A stretch of DNA of 64,000 nucleotides, taken from assembly GCA_014621425.1 (NCBI GenBank), contig JAANBB010000072.1, positions 1-64,000 on the forward strand. The letters are read 5' to 3'. The notes under the pieces were generated by a model that saw only the letters and a list, made by a program, of their open reading frames with translations, made no database searches and had not been told where the DNA came from. A program made the position numbers and the translations under genes. Positions 1 to 11,377 of this stretch are shown here, in pieces. Each line of letters starts with the position of its first letter. The stretch's first letter is position 1. Source of the stretch: Cylindrodendrum hubeiense (Eukaryota > Ascomycota > Sordariomycetes > Hypocreales > Nectriaceae).

Positions 1-529
1 CGCACGCGGGGTCGTGCGGAGAGAAGGCCTAGAGACGCCCTGGAGGCTAGCGGGTGCTTAGGGGCAGGGATGGCACTGTCTGGTTCGTCCATGTCGCTAC
101 GGAGCTGGCGATGCGTGGGCGCCATCCACATGCCATCCACACAACCCTCCACACAACCCTCCACACAACCACCCACGCCCGCCAACGGACTCGTCCGCAG
201 ATGCCTCACGATGCGGGGGAACCCAATTACCGATCTATCACACTCTGCTAGCGTCGCTGAATCCTTGCCCAATCTGGCAGCCCTCGATGGCGTACCACGA
301 GGGCGCCCTCTGCCCTAGTCGCCGCCTAAGTCGCCGCTTCTCACTTCTCACCACTACCGCATATAAGACGCACGCCGACTCGTGTTTTTCTACTTCCACC
401 ACCAAGCCATTCTCTCCCAGACCTCCTCGCCAGGGCAACACACATCCATTTCCCACAGCTTCGTTGCTGGTCTTGTCTGTTTCTTGTCTTCGTCTTCATC
501 TGCTCCAGGCTGAACAGCCCTTCGCCACC
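1..529. other. Upstream region of the P450 gene
   Basis: No gene is supported here. The stretch is C- and CT-rich, as in many filamentous-fungal promoters and 5' leaders. It holds a TATA-like ATATAAG at about 361-367, roughly 165 bases before the P450 start codon, and a short tandem repeat at 136-171. Reading frames crossing the region lack recognisable domains. Confidence 0.6.
136..171. repeat. Three 12-bp tandem units upstream of the P450
   Basis: The 12-mer TCCACACAACCC occurs three times head to tail; the last base of the third copy differs. It lies about 360 bases before the P450 start codon. It could be a simple minisatellite or a cluster of regulator sites; the sequence alone cannot separate these. 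Confidence 0.75.
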
Positions 530-2163
530 ATGGAGTCGGTCTCAACCCTGGGCAATGCCCCGTACGCCGCGGCGTTGGGCATCTTCCTCGTCGGATACTT
601 TATCTTGTACCCCGTTGTTGTTTACTTCCGCGATGTCAAAGGTAAGACCTTCAGCGCCTCTCATCTGAAACTCCCGCTAACCCCCACCCCCCAGGACTTC
701 GCCGCTTCCCCAACATGTCCCCATTGTCCGGCATCTCAGACATCCCCTTCATGCTCCTCGCCCAAAAGGGAGCCCGCTCTACCCATATGGCCAAGCTGCA
801 CCAGACGCAGCCCGTGCTCCGAACCGGCACAAACTCGCTGTCCTTTGGCAGCGTCAAGGCCATCAAGGACATCTACGGCCACGGCACTCCCTGCATCAAG
901 GACGAGTCCTACATCATCACCGCTGGATCCCACTTCCACCTGGCTGATGTCGTCGACAAGCCCGACCACGCCAAGAAGAGAAAGGTCCTCTCCTCGGCCT
1001 ACGCTCTCAAGAACCTCGAGCGATGGGAGTACAAGGTCGCCGACAAGGTCTCCCGCATGATCGCCCAGTTTGACAAGCGATGCACCGCTCCTCTTCCCAA
1101 GGGTGTCAAGTACCCCAATGCCGAGGATCTTACCGTTGACTTCCGCACCTGGACCAACTTCTTCTCTCTTGATGCTATCCTCGATATCGGTCTCTCTGAA
1201 CGCCTGGGTCTCATCGACCAGGGCCACGACCGCGTTGTTGCCCAGAACAAGGACGGCTCCCTGTTTGAGACGAACCTTCGAGAATGCCTCTACCCCACCG
1301 CTCGCAAGCAGGCCCATCTCCTCTGGAGCTACGACAACTACAAGCTTCTCGACAAGGTCTCCAACATTATCCCCTACTACCGAAAGATGACCGAGTCCGG
1401 CAAGGGCTGGGAGGCCATTGTCCTGCGCCGCGCCAACATCCGCCTGGAGCGATACCGCGCCGGCGAGAAGCTCGACGACTTCTTCCACGCCCTCATGGAG
1501 GACAAGAACGGTCACCCTCACAACCTTGAGTGGGGCGAGATTGTTGCCGAGATCAACATCATGATGAACGCCGGCAGCGTCACCACTGCCATCGCTCTCG
1601 CCAACGTCATGTACCAGCTCCTGCTTAACCCTGAGATCCTCGCCACCCTGCAAAAGGAGATTGACTCCGTCCTCGAGCCCGAGGAGATTGTCGCTCCCTA
1701 TGAGAAGATCAAGCACCTGCCCTACCTCCGTGCGTGTCTCGACGAGTCTCTGCGCCTGTTCCCCCCTACCCCTCAGGGCCTTGCCCGTGAGACCCCCGCC
1801 GAGGGTGTCAACATCATGGGCCAGTACGTCCCCGGAAAGACTACCGTTAGCGTTTCATCACTGGTTGCGCATCGCGATGAGTCCGTGTACCCCAACGCCG
1901 AGAAGTACATCCCTGAGCGATTCATCGGCGACAAGGGCAAGGAGCTCCAGTCATACTTCCTGTCATTTTCAGCCGGTGCCCGAGGATGTATCGGCCGCAA
2001 CATCTCCTATCTGGAGCAGACCGTGTGTCTTGCCTCCGTGGTCCGTAGATATCACTTTGCCCTTCCCCAGGGCTTTGAGCTGAAGAGAGAGGAGACGATG
2101 AACCACATTCTCGGCGAGATGCCTGTTAAGGTCTGGCGCAGGGATATCGGCGTCGAGAACTAA
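530..2163 (+). CDS. Cytochrome P450 monooxygenase
   Basis: Model: exons 530-641 and 695-2163, 526 residues. A haem-thiolate monooxygenase, probably held in the ER by the N-terminal hydrophobic helix at residues 11-30. All P450 landmarks are visible: an I-helix stretch with NAGSVTT, the K-helix ESLR, the PERF segment and the cysteine-ligand loop FSAGARGCIGRN near the C-terminus. Length is normal for a microsomal P450. The start ATG has a strong context (gccaccATGG), and the 53-nt intron GTAAGA...CAG joins the frame exactly after the anchor. The next gene, the pectate lyase, faces it tail to tail, so no shared pathway is implied. The substrate cannot be read from sequence. The haem loop followed by NISYLEQ resembles fungal aromatic or fatty-acid hydroxylases, but no family number is assigned. 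Confidence 0.95.
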
Positions 2164-2795
2164 GCATGCATTATGAATGATTTGGATAAAACGAGCATGG
2201 AATGACGTGTCATATTAGAAGCGAAAGGATAAGGGAGGATAGATTATGAACTCCAATCTTAGTGTGGGCAAATTTTGCCAAAATTGAAATCATCACCAGA
2301 CCTGGGCCTTAAACCCCTCACTCCTCGAATGCCAACTACACGCTAACGAGTTATGAATGAAAAACATGAGTGAACTAGTGTATGCACAAACCCTCAAAAC
2401 CGATGTCAGAATACCATTGACCCATCCAGACCAGGTGGGTATCCCTAGGCCCCCGTGACCGTTCAACCCGCTAGTCTGGAACCGTTTGACCATGCAGCAT
2501 GGGGATCCCCGGCATAGTGCAGATTCCAAGAGATTGGTTCGGCAAGCTGGCCGCTGTGGCCTTTGTACATGTGCATGAAGCTGGCAGGACTGGCTTCAGG
2601 GGGATAGGGCCCCGTGGTCGTTTCCCCACATGGGACGGACCAACTGCCGACGCGATGCACGGTCATGGGACTCGATCGACTTGAAACATTTCTTGCTAAA
2701 CTCAATAATGGATACATGATCTCTCTCATCCTCGCTACTGAAATTGCTTTTACAGACTGAGCCACCTACAAGATTCAACTTCACTCATCCCTCTA
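2164..2795. other. Tail-to-tail intergenic region, P450 / pectate lyase
   Basis: About 630 bases between two convergent stop codons, holding the two 3' UTRs. Only short unsupported frames are present and I see no conserved element. Confidence 0.6.
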
Positions 2796-3956
2796 CTAAA
2801 TCTTGCCCACACCAGCACCAGCCTTGGCGACTTTTGCCACGAGCTTGAGTGGTGTCAACTGGTACTTGTACTTTGCCGAATAGAAATCTCCTTTCTGGGT
2901 GATGTTGACACCAGCCCGTCCCCAGTCGTTGCCTGCGTTCATGTCAGTTATTGTTTCATTGTCCAAAGGGAGCATTTGTTCCACATACGAGCACCAAGGT
3001 TTGCATAACCATCCAATTCCTCATCACCACATACGCAAGTGTTTGGAGAGTCCATGGGAATCACCAGGCCGTATGTGCTAAGTGCCTCGGACGTGTTGCC
3101 GCGGAACACGTTTCCCTCGACGAGGACTTGGTTGTCGGACCGGCTATGGATTGCCTGGTAGAGGAAGTCCTCGTACAAGTTGTTGTAGATGTGCTGGTGC
3201 CCGAATCGACCAGCGGGACCGCGAGTGCCCTCGTTCTTCCAGTAGTTGTGATGGTACGTGACGTGGAGATGTCCAAAGTCGAGGTCGCGGAATGAGGGAT
3301 CGTTGCCGATCAAAGAAGACTTCCAGTGGTCGTGGAAATAGTTCCATGAGACCGTGACCCAGTCAGATGCGCGGATGATATCGACTTGGCCGTCCTAAAG
3401 ATTGGTGGTCAGTAATTTGCCTGGCGCTTCACAACCATCGAAGAAGGCGGGAGGGAGCAGAGAGCAGAACTAGAAGCTGGAGACTTACATAGAGGTCAGG
3501 TCCTTGGCTGATGTCGGAGGTAAATTCGTTGTGGTCAATCCAAACGCGAGTGCTGTTGCGAATCGTGATGCAATCGTTGCCAAGAATATGGCTGATTTTC
3601 AAATTCTGCACAATGACATTGTCGCCATTGTAGATATTCAATCCGGCGCCAGTAATTTGCGCGGACGACCCCACCCCGATGATAGACTTGTTAGGGGTGA
3701 TTGCAAGGCGCGAGGACAGAAGGATGCTGCCCTTCACCTTGATGACCTTGGGATCCGTGCCAAGAACGGCTGCCTTTAGCTCAGCTTCAGTGGTGACAAT
3801 GACGGTTGGGCCTCCCTTGCCACCAGTCGTGATGCCGATGGGGTTACTTTTGGCGTAGCCCTCGATGCCCCAGGTGGCGATGCTTTTGTAGGCCGAAGGG
3901 AATGCATAGCTTAGACTGGCAAAGCCATACACGAAGAGAGAGAGGTTGAGCTTCAT
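2796..3956 (-). CDS. Secreted pectate lyase (PL1 family)
   Basis: Model, read leftward: exons 3956-3489, 3394-2989 and 2932-2796, 336 residues. A pectate lyase cleaves de-esterified polygalacturonate by beta-elimination outside the cell. A hydrophobic signal peptide covers about residues 1-18. The parallel beta-helix core shows the PL1 signatures: WIDHNEF (the vWiDH motif, residues 137-143), repeated asparagine-ladder segments, and TRGPAGRFG carrying the RxPxxR catalytic-arginine pattern. Both introns (94 and 56 nt) have GT/AG ends and keep phase. The start is the methionine directly before the signal peptide; upstream in-frame codons would add a hydrophilic extension that spoils it. Likely function is plant cell-wall breakdown. 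Confidence 0.94.
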
Positions 3957-4087
3957 GGTGACAGAAGAATCGCCTGGATCGTCGTGTACATGGACCAATT
4001 CGCGAGAGTAGAACAATGTGAAGCTCAATCGCTGTAGGCTGGTGGTTCCCTAGAAATAAATTTGTCAATGGCACGGCAAGGCTTCTG

Positions 4088-4097
4088 TCATATATAC
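4088..4097 (-). promoter_or_regulatory. TATA-like element of the pectate lyase
   Basis: TATATA at about 4090-4095 lies roughly 135 bases upstream of the pectate lyase start codon on the minus strand. Position and sequence fit a TATA box; there is no other support. Confidence 0.4.
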
Positions 4098-5519
4098 TCC
4101 ATCGAGCTTCGCTTGGGGAGCTTCCGAGGCCTTGGATAGCTCTAGCTGTTTCCTCAGATCCGGGGACTCGTTTATTCCCAGATCATGCGGAGAACCCTGC
4201 CGGCAACAATAATGGCACCAATACCATTGCTGTGCGACGTTGAATTTGCATTCAGCTCCCTGGGGACGATCGCAGGCCCGAGGAAGTGGGCATTCAGCCG
4301 AATAATGCTACTGGTGGGAAAATTAGGCTCCGGAGGCAAGCGAGCATCCTTATTTTGAGCAAACAGGCATTGCGCATGGTGGCATGTAGGCGCCTGGATG
4401 GAGTCATGATGGGCACTGCATTCTTCATGAGTGGTGGGACGGTTACCATGGAGAATGACGGCATGATTGTTCAGCGCGTCGTAATGACGGCTTTTGAAAG
4501 GTGGAAGAAAAAGGGTGAGAGGCCGACCCTGGTCGTGGCTGACAACGAGTGCTGGCTCCCAGGTACAGGACGTAATATTGATTAACCCAGAGAGGATGAC
4601 AGAGCCGAAAATGGCCGCCACTCGTCTTGGCTTCCCTCTCGAGCCCCCATGGGACTCTTGGAAAAGTGCTTGACAAAATTCCCTCATCGAATGCGCCCAT
4701 TGATGGTGTGACATTCATGATGGTCGTCGCGCCGGGCCCCATTTGTAATGGTTGCGAATTCTGTATGAGCCTGTGATGAGTGTCAGGCACATCAACGATG
4801 CACCCATATGCTACCCCTCGGCGCGTCCCAAAGCATCGAAAATGCAACGTCATATGTAGCATTTAGGGATATCCCTCCCCTTAACACTTAAACATCCCTG
4901 AGAGATAGGTCTCATGACAGGCTACCATCGCGCTTACTGGTTCAAGCGACCTTTGCGAGGTATTTCCAGTTTGTTAAGATCCAAAAGACCCAACAGACGC
5001 CAAGCTCATTTAGACCGACCTTTTGTCCTTGTCAACTTCCAAATCTCCAAGAGACCCATGTTTCGTCAAATTCATCGATGACTAACCACTAGATCATCAT
5101 TTGCAACGAAATCAAGCGCCTTCACCCTCGACCTATCACTACATACCACATCATTCGAGGCATTTGCTTTTGTCTAATTGCCTCGTCACTAACGAGCGAT
5201 AAAATGACAGAATCGCTTCTGCGCTGGGGAAAGAATTTGTTGGACTGCGACAATTGGTTGAGACTGTTCGTTGTAACCATTTGCCGTTCAACAAAACCCA
5301 TGTCTCTCATGGACAAGGATTATAAGATGCCGGCCAAGAAATTGAGATACCCGAAGAAAAGAAAAAACCAAATGAAGTATTGCGCGTCAGAGTTATATAA
5401 GAAATAGCTGTACAGTGTGATGAGCACGAAAGCTCATCGAGCAAAACCAACCACATCTACCAGCCGTAAATTTGCTAGTTTTAGAACAGCAGAATTGATC
5501 TTGACCAAAGTTCAAGTAG

Positions 5520-5875
5520 TATAATCAACAAAACCCAATAATCTACCCACAAAGGCAGATAGTGAAGATGGCGGGGATACTGCCAGATGGAAATGGCGAT
5601 ACATCCGCGATGATGCGATAGGCTGGGACAAAGATATCGTGAAAATAAACAAAACCAGCAAGTCTGACCGATACTATCATACAGTATCATCCGATCAAAT
5701 AAACTAAAAAGACAATGCCGCAGAAATGGGCTCCAATGACTGATAATTCGGCTTCGTAGAAGAAGATGTTGCAAGATGCTAAAGACAGTAATAATACAAG
5801 AGCATGATAATAGTCCTAAAACAATATCCTCCGACAGTCACTACCAATCCCGATGACTGACGAATTGATCAAATC
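5520..5875. repeat. Dispersed repeat, copy A (diverged)
   Basis: This stretch aligns collinearly, in the same orientation, with 12655-13015. The best block runs from about 5640 to 5790 and includes the shared words ATCATACAGTATCATC and TAGAAGAAG. Many differences are C/T or G/A transitions, as left by repeat-induced point mutation. No open frame survives and no terminal repeats are obvious, so the element type is unknown. Confidence 0.65.
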
Positions 5876-6569
5876 AATCGAAATGTCCAATATGGAAGGC
5901 CACATCCAATAGACTTGCATCTCTCATCCTCAATATTAAAAGCACCAACCGTAAGTCATCTCGATCTTTTTATTCTGTTCTATCACTAATGCCGTCACCA
6001 ATAGGACTTACATGAAGGCCTAATAGCCCAAATGCCTATTTATCCCCAGTAAAATAAGATTTTCCATCTTTTAAAAGCTTATGTTTGATACGTCCGAAAT
6101 TAAATAAAGGTACAGGCCGCAAGGTTGACGAATGTTAATTATCTACGAAGCCAATTGTATTGATACACGGCATCACTATATAATATTGCCACCATATTCG
6201 TACTTTTACATGTATGCACGTCATGCATGACATGATCTGCAGGTTAAACAACAAAAAGACCCTGATTGTAGAATGGTTGATCCTATCATAACCTTTCTAT
6301 GGAGTCAGTATGGAGCATTTATGCACTACCTTTGCAATTAACATCCTCCACCCTTGTGGCCTGTATATTAATCTAATAAATAGCCCTGCGTCTTATAAAT
6401 TCTGACTCAATCGAAACTGAATGAAGCTTGCAACGATCCCCTACCTCGCACAAGGACTAAATCCGTTCTCCCCTCACCCATCGTTGATCAATCGAAAACC
6501 TCGCAGGTTTATAGAATGCTTCACTCTGCCCCTCTCTCGTCACACTTCCTTCCAAACTCAACGTACAAT

Positions 6570-8143
6570 ATGGCAGAGAAGAAGATCCTCGTTCTTGGCA
6601 GCGGTACGGTGGCCAAGCCATGCGTTGACTATCTTCTTCGGAACGATAGCAACACCCTTACCGTCGGTCAGTGGTTCACCCCTCATTGCCCTGCGTCATG
6701 CCAAACTGACTGCTTCTGGTCCAGCTTGCCGCACCCTCTCCACTGCCGAAAAGGTCGTCGCTGGGCGTCCCCGCGCAACAGCTATTGCCCTGGATGTTAA
6801 ATCTGAAGATCTTGACAGTCATATCGCAGGCCACGATCTTGTCATCTCCCTTGTGCCCTTTGTCTATCATGCGGATGTAATTCGCTCCGCCATCAAGGCT
6901 AAGACGCACGTCGTGACCACCAGCTACGTGTCTGATGCAATGCGAGAACTTGGCGCGGCGGCCACAGAGGCTGGCATCATTGTCTTGAATGAAGTTGGCG
7001 TCGACCCGGGTGTCGATCACCTCTATGCCATGAGGGTGATTGGAGAAGTCCACGATAAGGGAGGAAAGGTATGTATTATCTGCAGTCTGATGGGAGTGAT
7101 CATTTATAATCATCTATCCAGATCAAGCAATTCCTGTCGTATTGTGGCGGCCTCCCTGCTCCCGAGCATGCAGACAATCCGCTCCGATTCAAGGTATTAA
7201 TAGCCAAGATAATTTATCCTACCAACCTACCTGTTCTAACCCGACCCACTAGTTCTCGTGGTCGCCGCGCGGGCCTTGCTTTCCCAGCACAACTCTGCTA
7301 CGTTCCTGCAAAACGGAAAGGTTGTCAATATCTCGAACAAGGACCTCATGGGTATGGCACAACCATATCATGTCATGGACGGATACTCTTTCGTTGCGTA
7401 TCCAAACAGGGATTCGACACCGTTCCGTGAAGCCTATGGCATCCCAGAGGCTCACACCGTCATTCGGGGGTCGCTCAGATACGAGGGAAATCCTGCCTTA
7501 GTCAAGGCCCTTATCGACATTGGATGGATAGACGCGGACAATAAGCCCTGGCTGAAGGATGGCATGTCGTGGGCTCAGATCCAGCAGCTGGCGACTGGGG
7601 CCATCTCCCCTGCAGAGACAGATCTCATCGCCAAGATTGACCAGCTGTGTAGCTTCCCCTCCTCTGACGAACGCGGCAAGATTCTCTCAGGCCTTCGATG
7701 GATGGGTCTGTTCTCTGACCAGGTGCCAACTCTCCATGGGAGCTTGCTGGATACTCTGTCAGCTCAGCTAGATAAGCTCTGTAGCTTCCAGCCAGGCGAA
7801 CGCGACTTAGTGATGCTGCAGCACAAGTTCGAGGTTGAATGGAAGGATGGCTCCCAGGTAAACATTACATCGCGACGTGCCTCGATACCTGGCTCTATGC
7901 TAACTTTAAGGTGGATAGAACACCATCACGTCCACTCTTGAGCTCTTTGGTGACCCTGATGGCTACTCAGGCATGTCCAAGGCGGTTGGAGTCACATGCG
8001 GGATTGCCACGCAGCTGGTTCTTGATGGATTCCCACCGTTTAACAAGACGGGCGTGTTGGCGCCTTATAATCGGGAGATGTGTGACGCTATTCGAGTTAA
8101 TGTCGAAGCTGAGGGCATCAAACTTGTGGAGAAGATGTACTAG
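6570..8143 (+). pseudogene. Saccharopine reductase-like gene with a one-base frameshift
   Basis: Exons 6570-6666, 6725-7068, 7122-7193, 7253-7857 and 7919-8143. The product resembles saccharopine dehydrogenase (NADP+, L-glutamate-forming), which joins aminoadipate semialdehyde and glutamate in fungal lysine synthesis. The N-terminus has a Rossmann loop GSGTVAKP (family form GSGFVA). The middle shows NEVGVDPGVDH, and the C-terminus a family-like SGMSKAVGVTCG segment. Four introns splice in phase. After the third intron the conserved FSWSPRG is read in one frame, but ALLSQHN and everything downstream lie in another: one base is missing in the G/C run near 7267-7275. No alternative splice site repairs it. 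Either the gene is recently broken or this is a sequencing or assembly error. If one base were restored the protein would be about 440 residues, normal for the family. It may be a paralogue of the housekeeping enzyme. Confidence 0.75.
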
Positions 8144-8758
8144 GAGAACAATGGACAGTGAGAGTGGGTAGGCTAGACCGCTAGCATTTTATCGACCCTG
8201 CATCTTTCCAATCCATGCCTCAGGCAAATGGAGTAGGAATTATCATATTACTTTGTCTAGCTATGGGGGTGGGATAAGTGTGCAGTAAGCATCTCAAGTG
8301 TATATGCATAGGTAGTCCGACGGTGTATTACAAATGCCCGTGTCATTTCTTCCACTCTAGGCGATCGCAGCTGAGATGTCTCACTCATCTTCCCAAACTT
8401 CGCCATGTCACATTTCACACTTCGAAAGCTCCCGTAGCTTGTGCAGCAAACACGCTCCCACTGCCGGGCCAACTAGCCTACCCCCGGTGTCTTCGCCATG
8501 TCCTCCTTGCCCACCGGAGCAACTACGGAGAGCTCTCCCTTGATGGCTGATAGAAAAGATGATCCCCGGGGATATATCCATCTGCCTGGCGAGTCCTATG
8601 TTGACCAATCCGACGGCAGTGAAAGCATCCATGACGACAGCGCCGGCCCGAGTCAGACAATACCTTAAATATACCTAATAGCCCTTGCGCTCGCGTGTCA
8701 CACCTAACCAACAGACCATATCCACTTGACACGACAGTCATCATAAATCGACGGATTC
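8144..8758. other. Tail-to-tail intergenic region
   Basis: About 615 bases between two convergent stop codons. Short frames on both strands show no recognisable domain. Nothing else is seen. Confidence 0.55.
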
Positions 8759-9553
8759 CTAATGCGCCGAGTATCCCCCATCCACAAAAAGAGTCTGTCC
8801 CGTCACCGTCGCGCTGGCAGCGCTCGCCAAGTATACAACAGCTCCGGCAAAGTCATCTGGCACCCCGTTCCTTCCAGTTAGTGTCTTGGCAGCATGAGCA
8901 TCAGCCTTCGAAGGATCGCTGAAGACAGCCTCAGCTAGAGGAGTCCTGACCAGACCTGGTGCAATGGCATTGCACAGAACGCCCTTGGGAGACCACGCTT
9001 CCGCTTGCGAGCGCGTCAATGAAAGAAGTCCTCCCTTAGATACACCATAAGCACCGCTGTTGCCAAAAGCTCGGAATGTTTGTTGGCTGATGATGTTGAT
9101 GATTCTCCCGCTTCCCCGCTCGGCCATGCGCGGGCCAAAGGCCTGTCCTAGGATGAATGGCGCCGTGAGATTGACCGCAATTGTGGTATTCCAAATTTCT
9201 TCCGACAAGTCGTCCATGTGTGGTCGATGATTAACCCCTGCTGCGTTTACAAGAATGTCTGGTGTCCCGTGGGTTGAAGTGATTTTCTCAATGGTGGCCT
9301 TCAGAGATGCGATATCGGCGAGGTCGGCTGTGACCGCCGCTGCTTCCACATTGAACTTGGCGAGATGCTCGATCGTTTCCTGGAGAAGTTGCGGTCGCCG
9401 AGCAACAAGAACAAGTCGACAGCCTGCGCGACCAAGGGCGACAGCCATTTCACGGCCGATTCCAGAGCTTCCGCCCGTCACAACCGCGGTTTGCCCAATG
9501 AGCCCAAAGAGGGACTCCAGGTAGGTTCCCACGGCCTGAGAGTTTCGTGCCAT
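8759..9553 (-). CDS. Short-chain dehydrogenase/reductase (SDR)
   Basis: A single intronless reading frame of 264 residues. A classical SDR that oxidises or reduces an alcohol/ketone pair with NAD(P)(H) in the cytosol. The cofactor loop TGGSSGIG lies at about residues 26-33, NAAGV at about 108, and the catalytic YGVSKGG (Tyr-x-x-x-Lys) at about 168. The C-terminal FVDGGY segment is typical of the gluconate 5-dehydrogenase / 3-oxoacyl-ACP reductase-like subgroup. Length is normal. The lack of introns differs from most neighbours and is compatible with a bacterial-type ancestry, but one gene is weak evidence for transfer. The substrate cannot be named. Confidence 0.93.
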   Translation of the reverse strand: MARNSQAVGTYLESLFGLIGQTAVVTGGSSGIGREMAVALGRAGCRLVLVARRPQLLQETIEHLAKFNVEAAAVTADLADIASLKATIEKITSTHGTPDILVNAAGVNHRPHMDDLSEEIWNTTIAVNLTAPFILGQAFGPRMAERGSGRIINIISQQTFRAFGNSGAYGVSKGGLLSLTRSQAEAWSPKGVLCNAIAPGLVRTPLAEAVFSDPSKADAHAAKTLTGRNGVPDDFAGAVVYLASAASATVTGQTLFVDGGYSAH

Positions 9554-9895
9554 CTTGGCTTGGAGGACAGATTTATCAAATTTTTAGACAATTGAAACGA
9601 TGATGAACTCAAATATGAGGGATATCGCTACGCTTCCCAGGTTCGGAAAGGCGCCGAATACTGATGTTAATGACGGTCTTTCGGGAGGGGTTTCCCCGTA
9701 CCGACGAGATGACTCACCATGAATTAGACGATGACTCGCAGCACGCCAAACATGGAGAACGTAGAGTAATGACTAATATTGAATTCTGATATGGGGACGG
9801 GAGCTATTATTTGAAGAATAAATGAAACGAAAGAGACCATCCTATCTGGCCAATTGCAATGCAATTTGATCCTTCTGTTTTTGTCCCTTCTCAAA
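9554..9895. other. Intergenic region, SDR / PTH11-like gene
   Basis: About 340 bases holding the SDR promoter and the 3' end of the upstream membrane-protein gene. No conserved feature is recognised. Confidence 0.5.
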
Positions 9896-11377
9896 TTACC
9901 TCTTGAAGTTGGGATTATTCTCAATAGATATTGAAATTTGTTCCGTTTTTATAATCCCATTGACGGTGACGCCGTTCAGCTGAACCTGACTCCCTGTGTC
10001 GTCGTGGTGTTCCAGAGTGGCGGTAGATAAATGGCTCTCGGTATGTCCCATACTCTTTCGCCAATAGACCCCAGCGCTAGTGATTACTGCGATTCCGCCC
10101 CCATGAGGTAGTCCATCATTTGATCGAACTGTAAAACCGGCCTCGGAGTCTTTCCTGGTCCTTTTCGAGGATGCCATGTGAGACATTTTGCGGAGGAGTG
10201 GCCGGAGTGCAGTCATCGCGACGATCATGATTGAGACGCATTGTTCGGCGGCAGCCCATATGTCTTGAGGGTTCATCTGTTATTTTCTGGAAATCAAATG
10301 AATTTATTGGATTAAACTTACCCACGAGGGTGCTGTATATGTGATATTCCATCATCAAAAATCGGGTCAGGCTCACAGCAATAGTGATGAGTCCCAAACC
10401 AAAAATGATGCCGAGACTAATCTTCTCTTTCTTCGAGGGCAAATTCACATCCTTGATTAGTGGGAAAGGAAAAAGAAACACTTATGACGAAGAGGAGTTA
10501 GTTTGTGAAGCCAATACCTCCAATAAAGATACATATTGGTTTATTTGAAAGGGAAGGTGAGGGACATACAAAGTACTTCAGTGGAAAAGCACAAGGCCCA
10601 GACGACTCTCAAAAGGTCTAGGTTTCTATGTGAATGACAGGAAGTAGGGTCTTGTGACCTACATGGACCCAAGTCGTGTCAATAAGAATTAATAATGTTA
10701 GAGAAATGAGAGGACATGATCTTACCAGTTAACGGCCACATTTGATCCACACCAAAAGATATCGGTGAACAAGGTGGTAAGAGCACTGATAATTGTGTAG
10801 GCGGTGAGGGCGTAGAGTATGATTTGCATCCGACGACTGGTTGGGGGGACAAGGTTATAGTAAAAGGCGAGGATGCTAAATTTGGGAAGGAAGAGTCCGA
10901 TGTCAAAGTTCAAAAGAAGAGCGAATCTGATCTATGAGAGTTGAATAAAGGTGGTTAGCGTACTGGATTAAATGAAAATGCCACAAATATCGGTTTGCTT
11001 GAAGTGTGAAGATGATGTTTGGAATGGTGGGAAGGAGTCGGATTCTGATATCAAGACCTACCTTCTCGACGGTTATGGTCAAAATCCCACTCCCACCACC
11101 GAGTTGATGGTGGGTAAACAGCAATGTTTGGCATATTATCGAGACCTGGGCTGATATTTGAGCGAGAAGCAGCCAGTAATCGGAGACGTTGAGTCTATCA
11201 TTTCTCAATCGAAGACGAACGTAAACGCGAGCAAACACCAATATGTAGGCCAGGGTGAGAAGAATCCATTCGACAACCTGCGACAGGTTCGGATTAGTAA
11301 CCTTGGCTTGTTCTCAGATCTCTTGTTTCGACCTGTTGGGAGCCCACACTAACCAGGACTGTTCGGGCTGGCACCAT
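9896..11377 (-). CDS. PTH11-like seven-TM membrane protein (fungal rhodopsin-like domain)
   Basis: Model, read leftward: exons 11377-11354, 11277-11062, 10931-10726, 10658-10570, 10480-10322 and 10263-9896, 353 residues. Every junction has GT/AG ends and phases agree. The protein has about seven hydrophobic helices. The fungal integral-membrane/PTH11 signatures are a helix with DIGLFLPKFSILAFYY, the following TLFTDIFWCGSNVAVNW, and RLxLPSKKEK-type loops before GLGLITIAVSLTRF. The cytosolic tail of about 100 residues is hydrophilic. The family contains candidate non-canonical G-protein-coupled receptors of the plasma membrane, some involved in surface sensing by plant-interacting fungi; the role here is inferred. 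The first exon of eight codons and the 130-nt third intron are the least certain parts. Confidence 0.85.

Larger units (their letters stand above)
3957..6569. other. Long intergenic region with repeat remnant
   Basis: About 2.6 kb. The first part is the pectate lyase promoter. Frames at 4172-4862 on the minus strand are long but show no domain or consistent codon pattern. From about 5400 the base composition turns A+T-rich, and one copy of a dispersed repeat lies at 5520-5875. The last 150 bases lead into the saccharopine-reductase-like gene. Confidence 0.55.

Noticed and set aside
736..1716. Minus-strand open frame of 326 codons
   Set aside because: It is antisense to the P450 and arises from biased third positions of the real gene; no domain is visible.
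4172..4862. Two overlapping minus-strand frames upstream of the pectate lyase
   Set aside because: No domain, no conserved splice pattern, and mixed composition; treated as promoter sequence.
8403..8744. Minus-strand frames between the saccharopine reductase-like and SDR genes
   Set aside because: Two overlapping frames with no fold or conserved motif.
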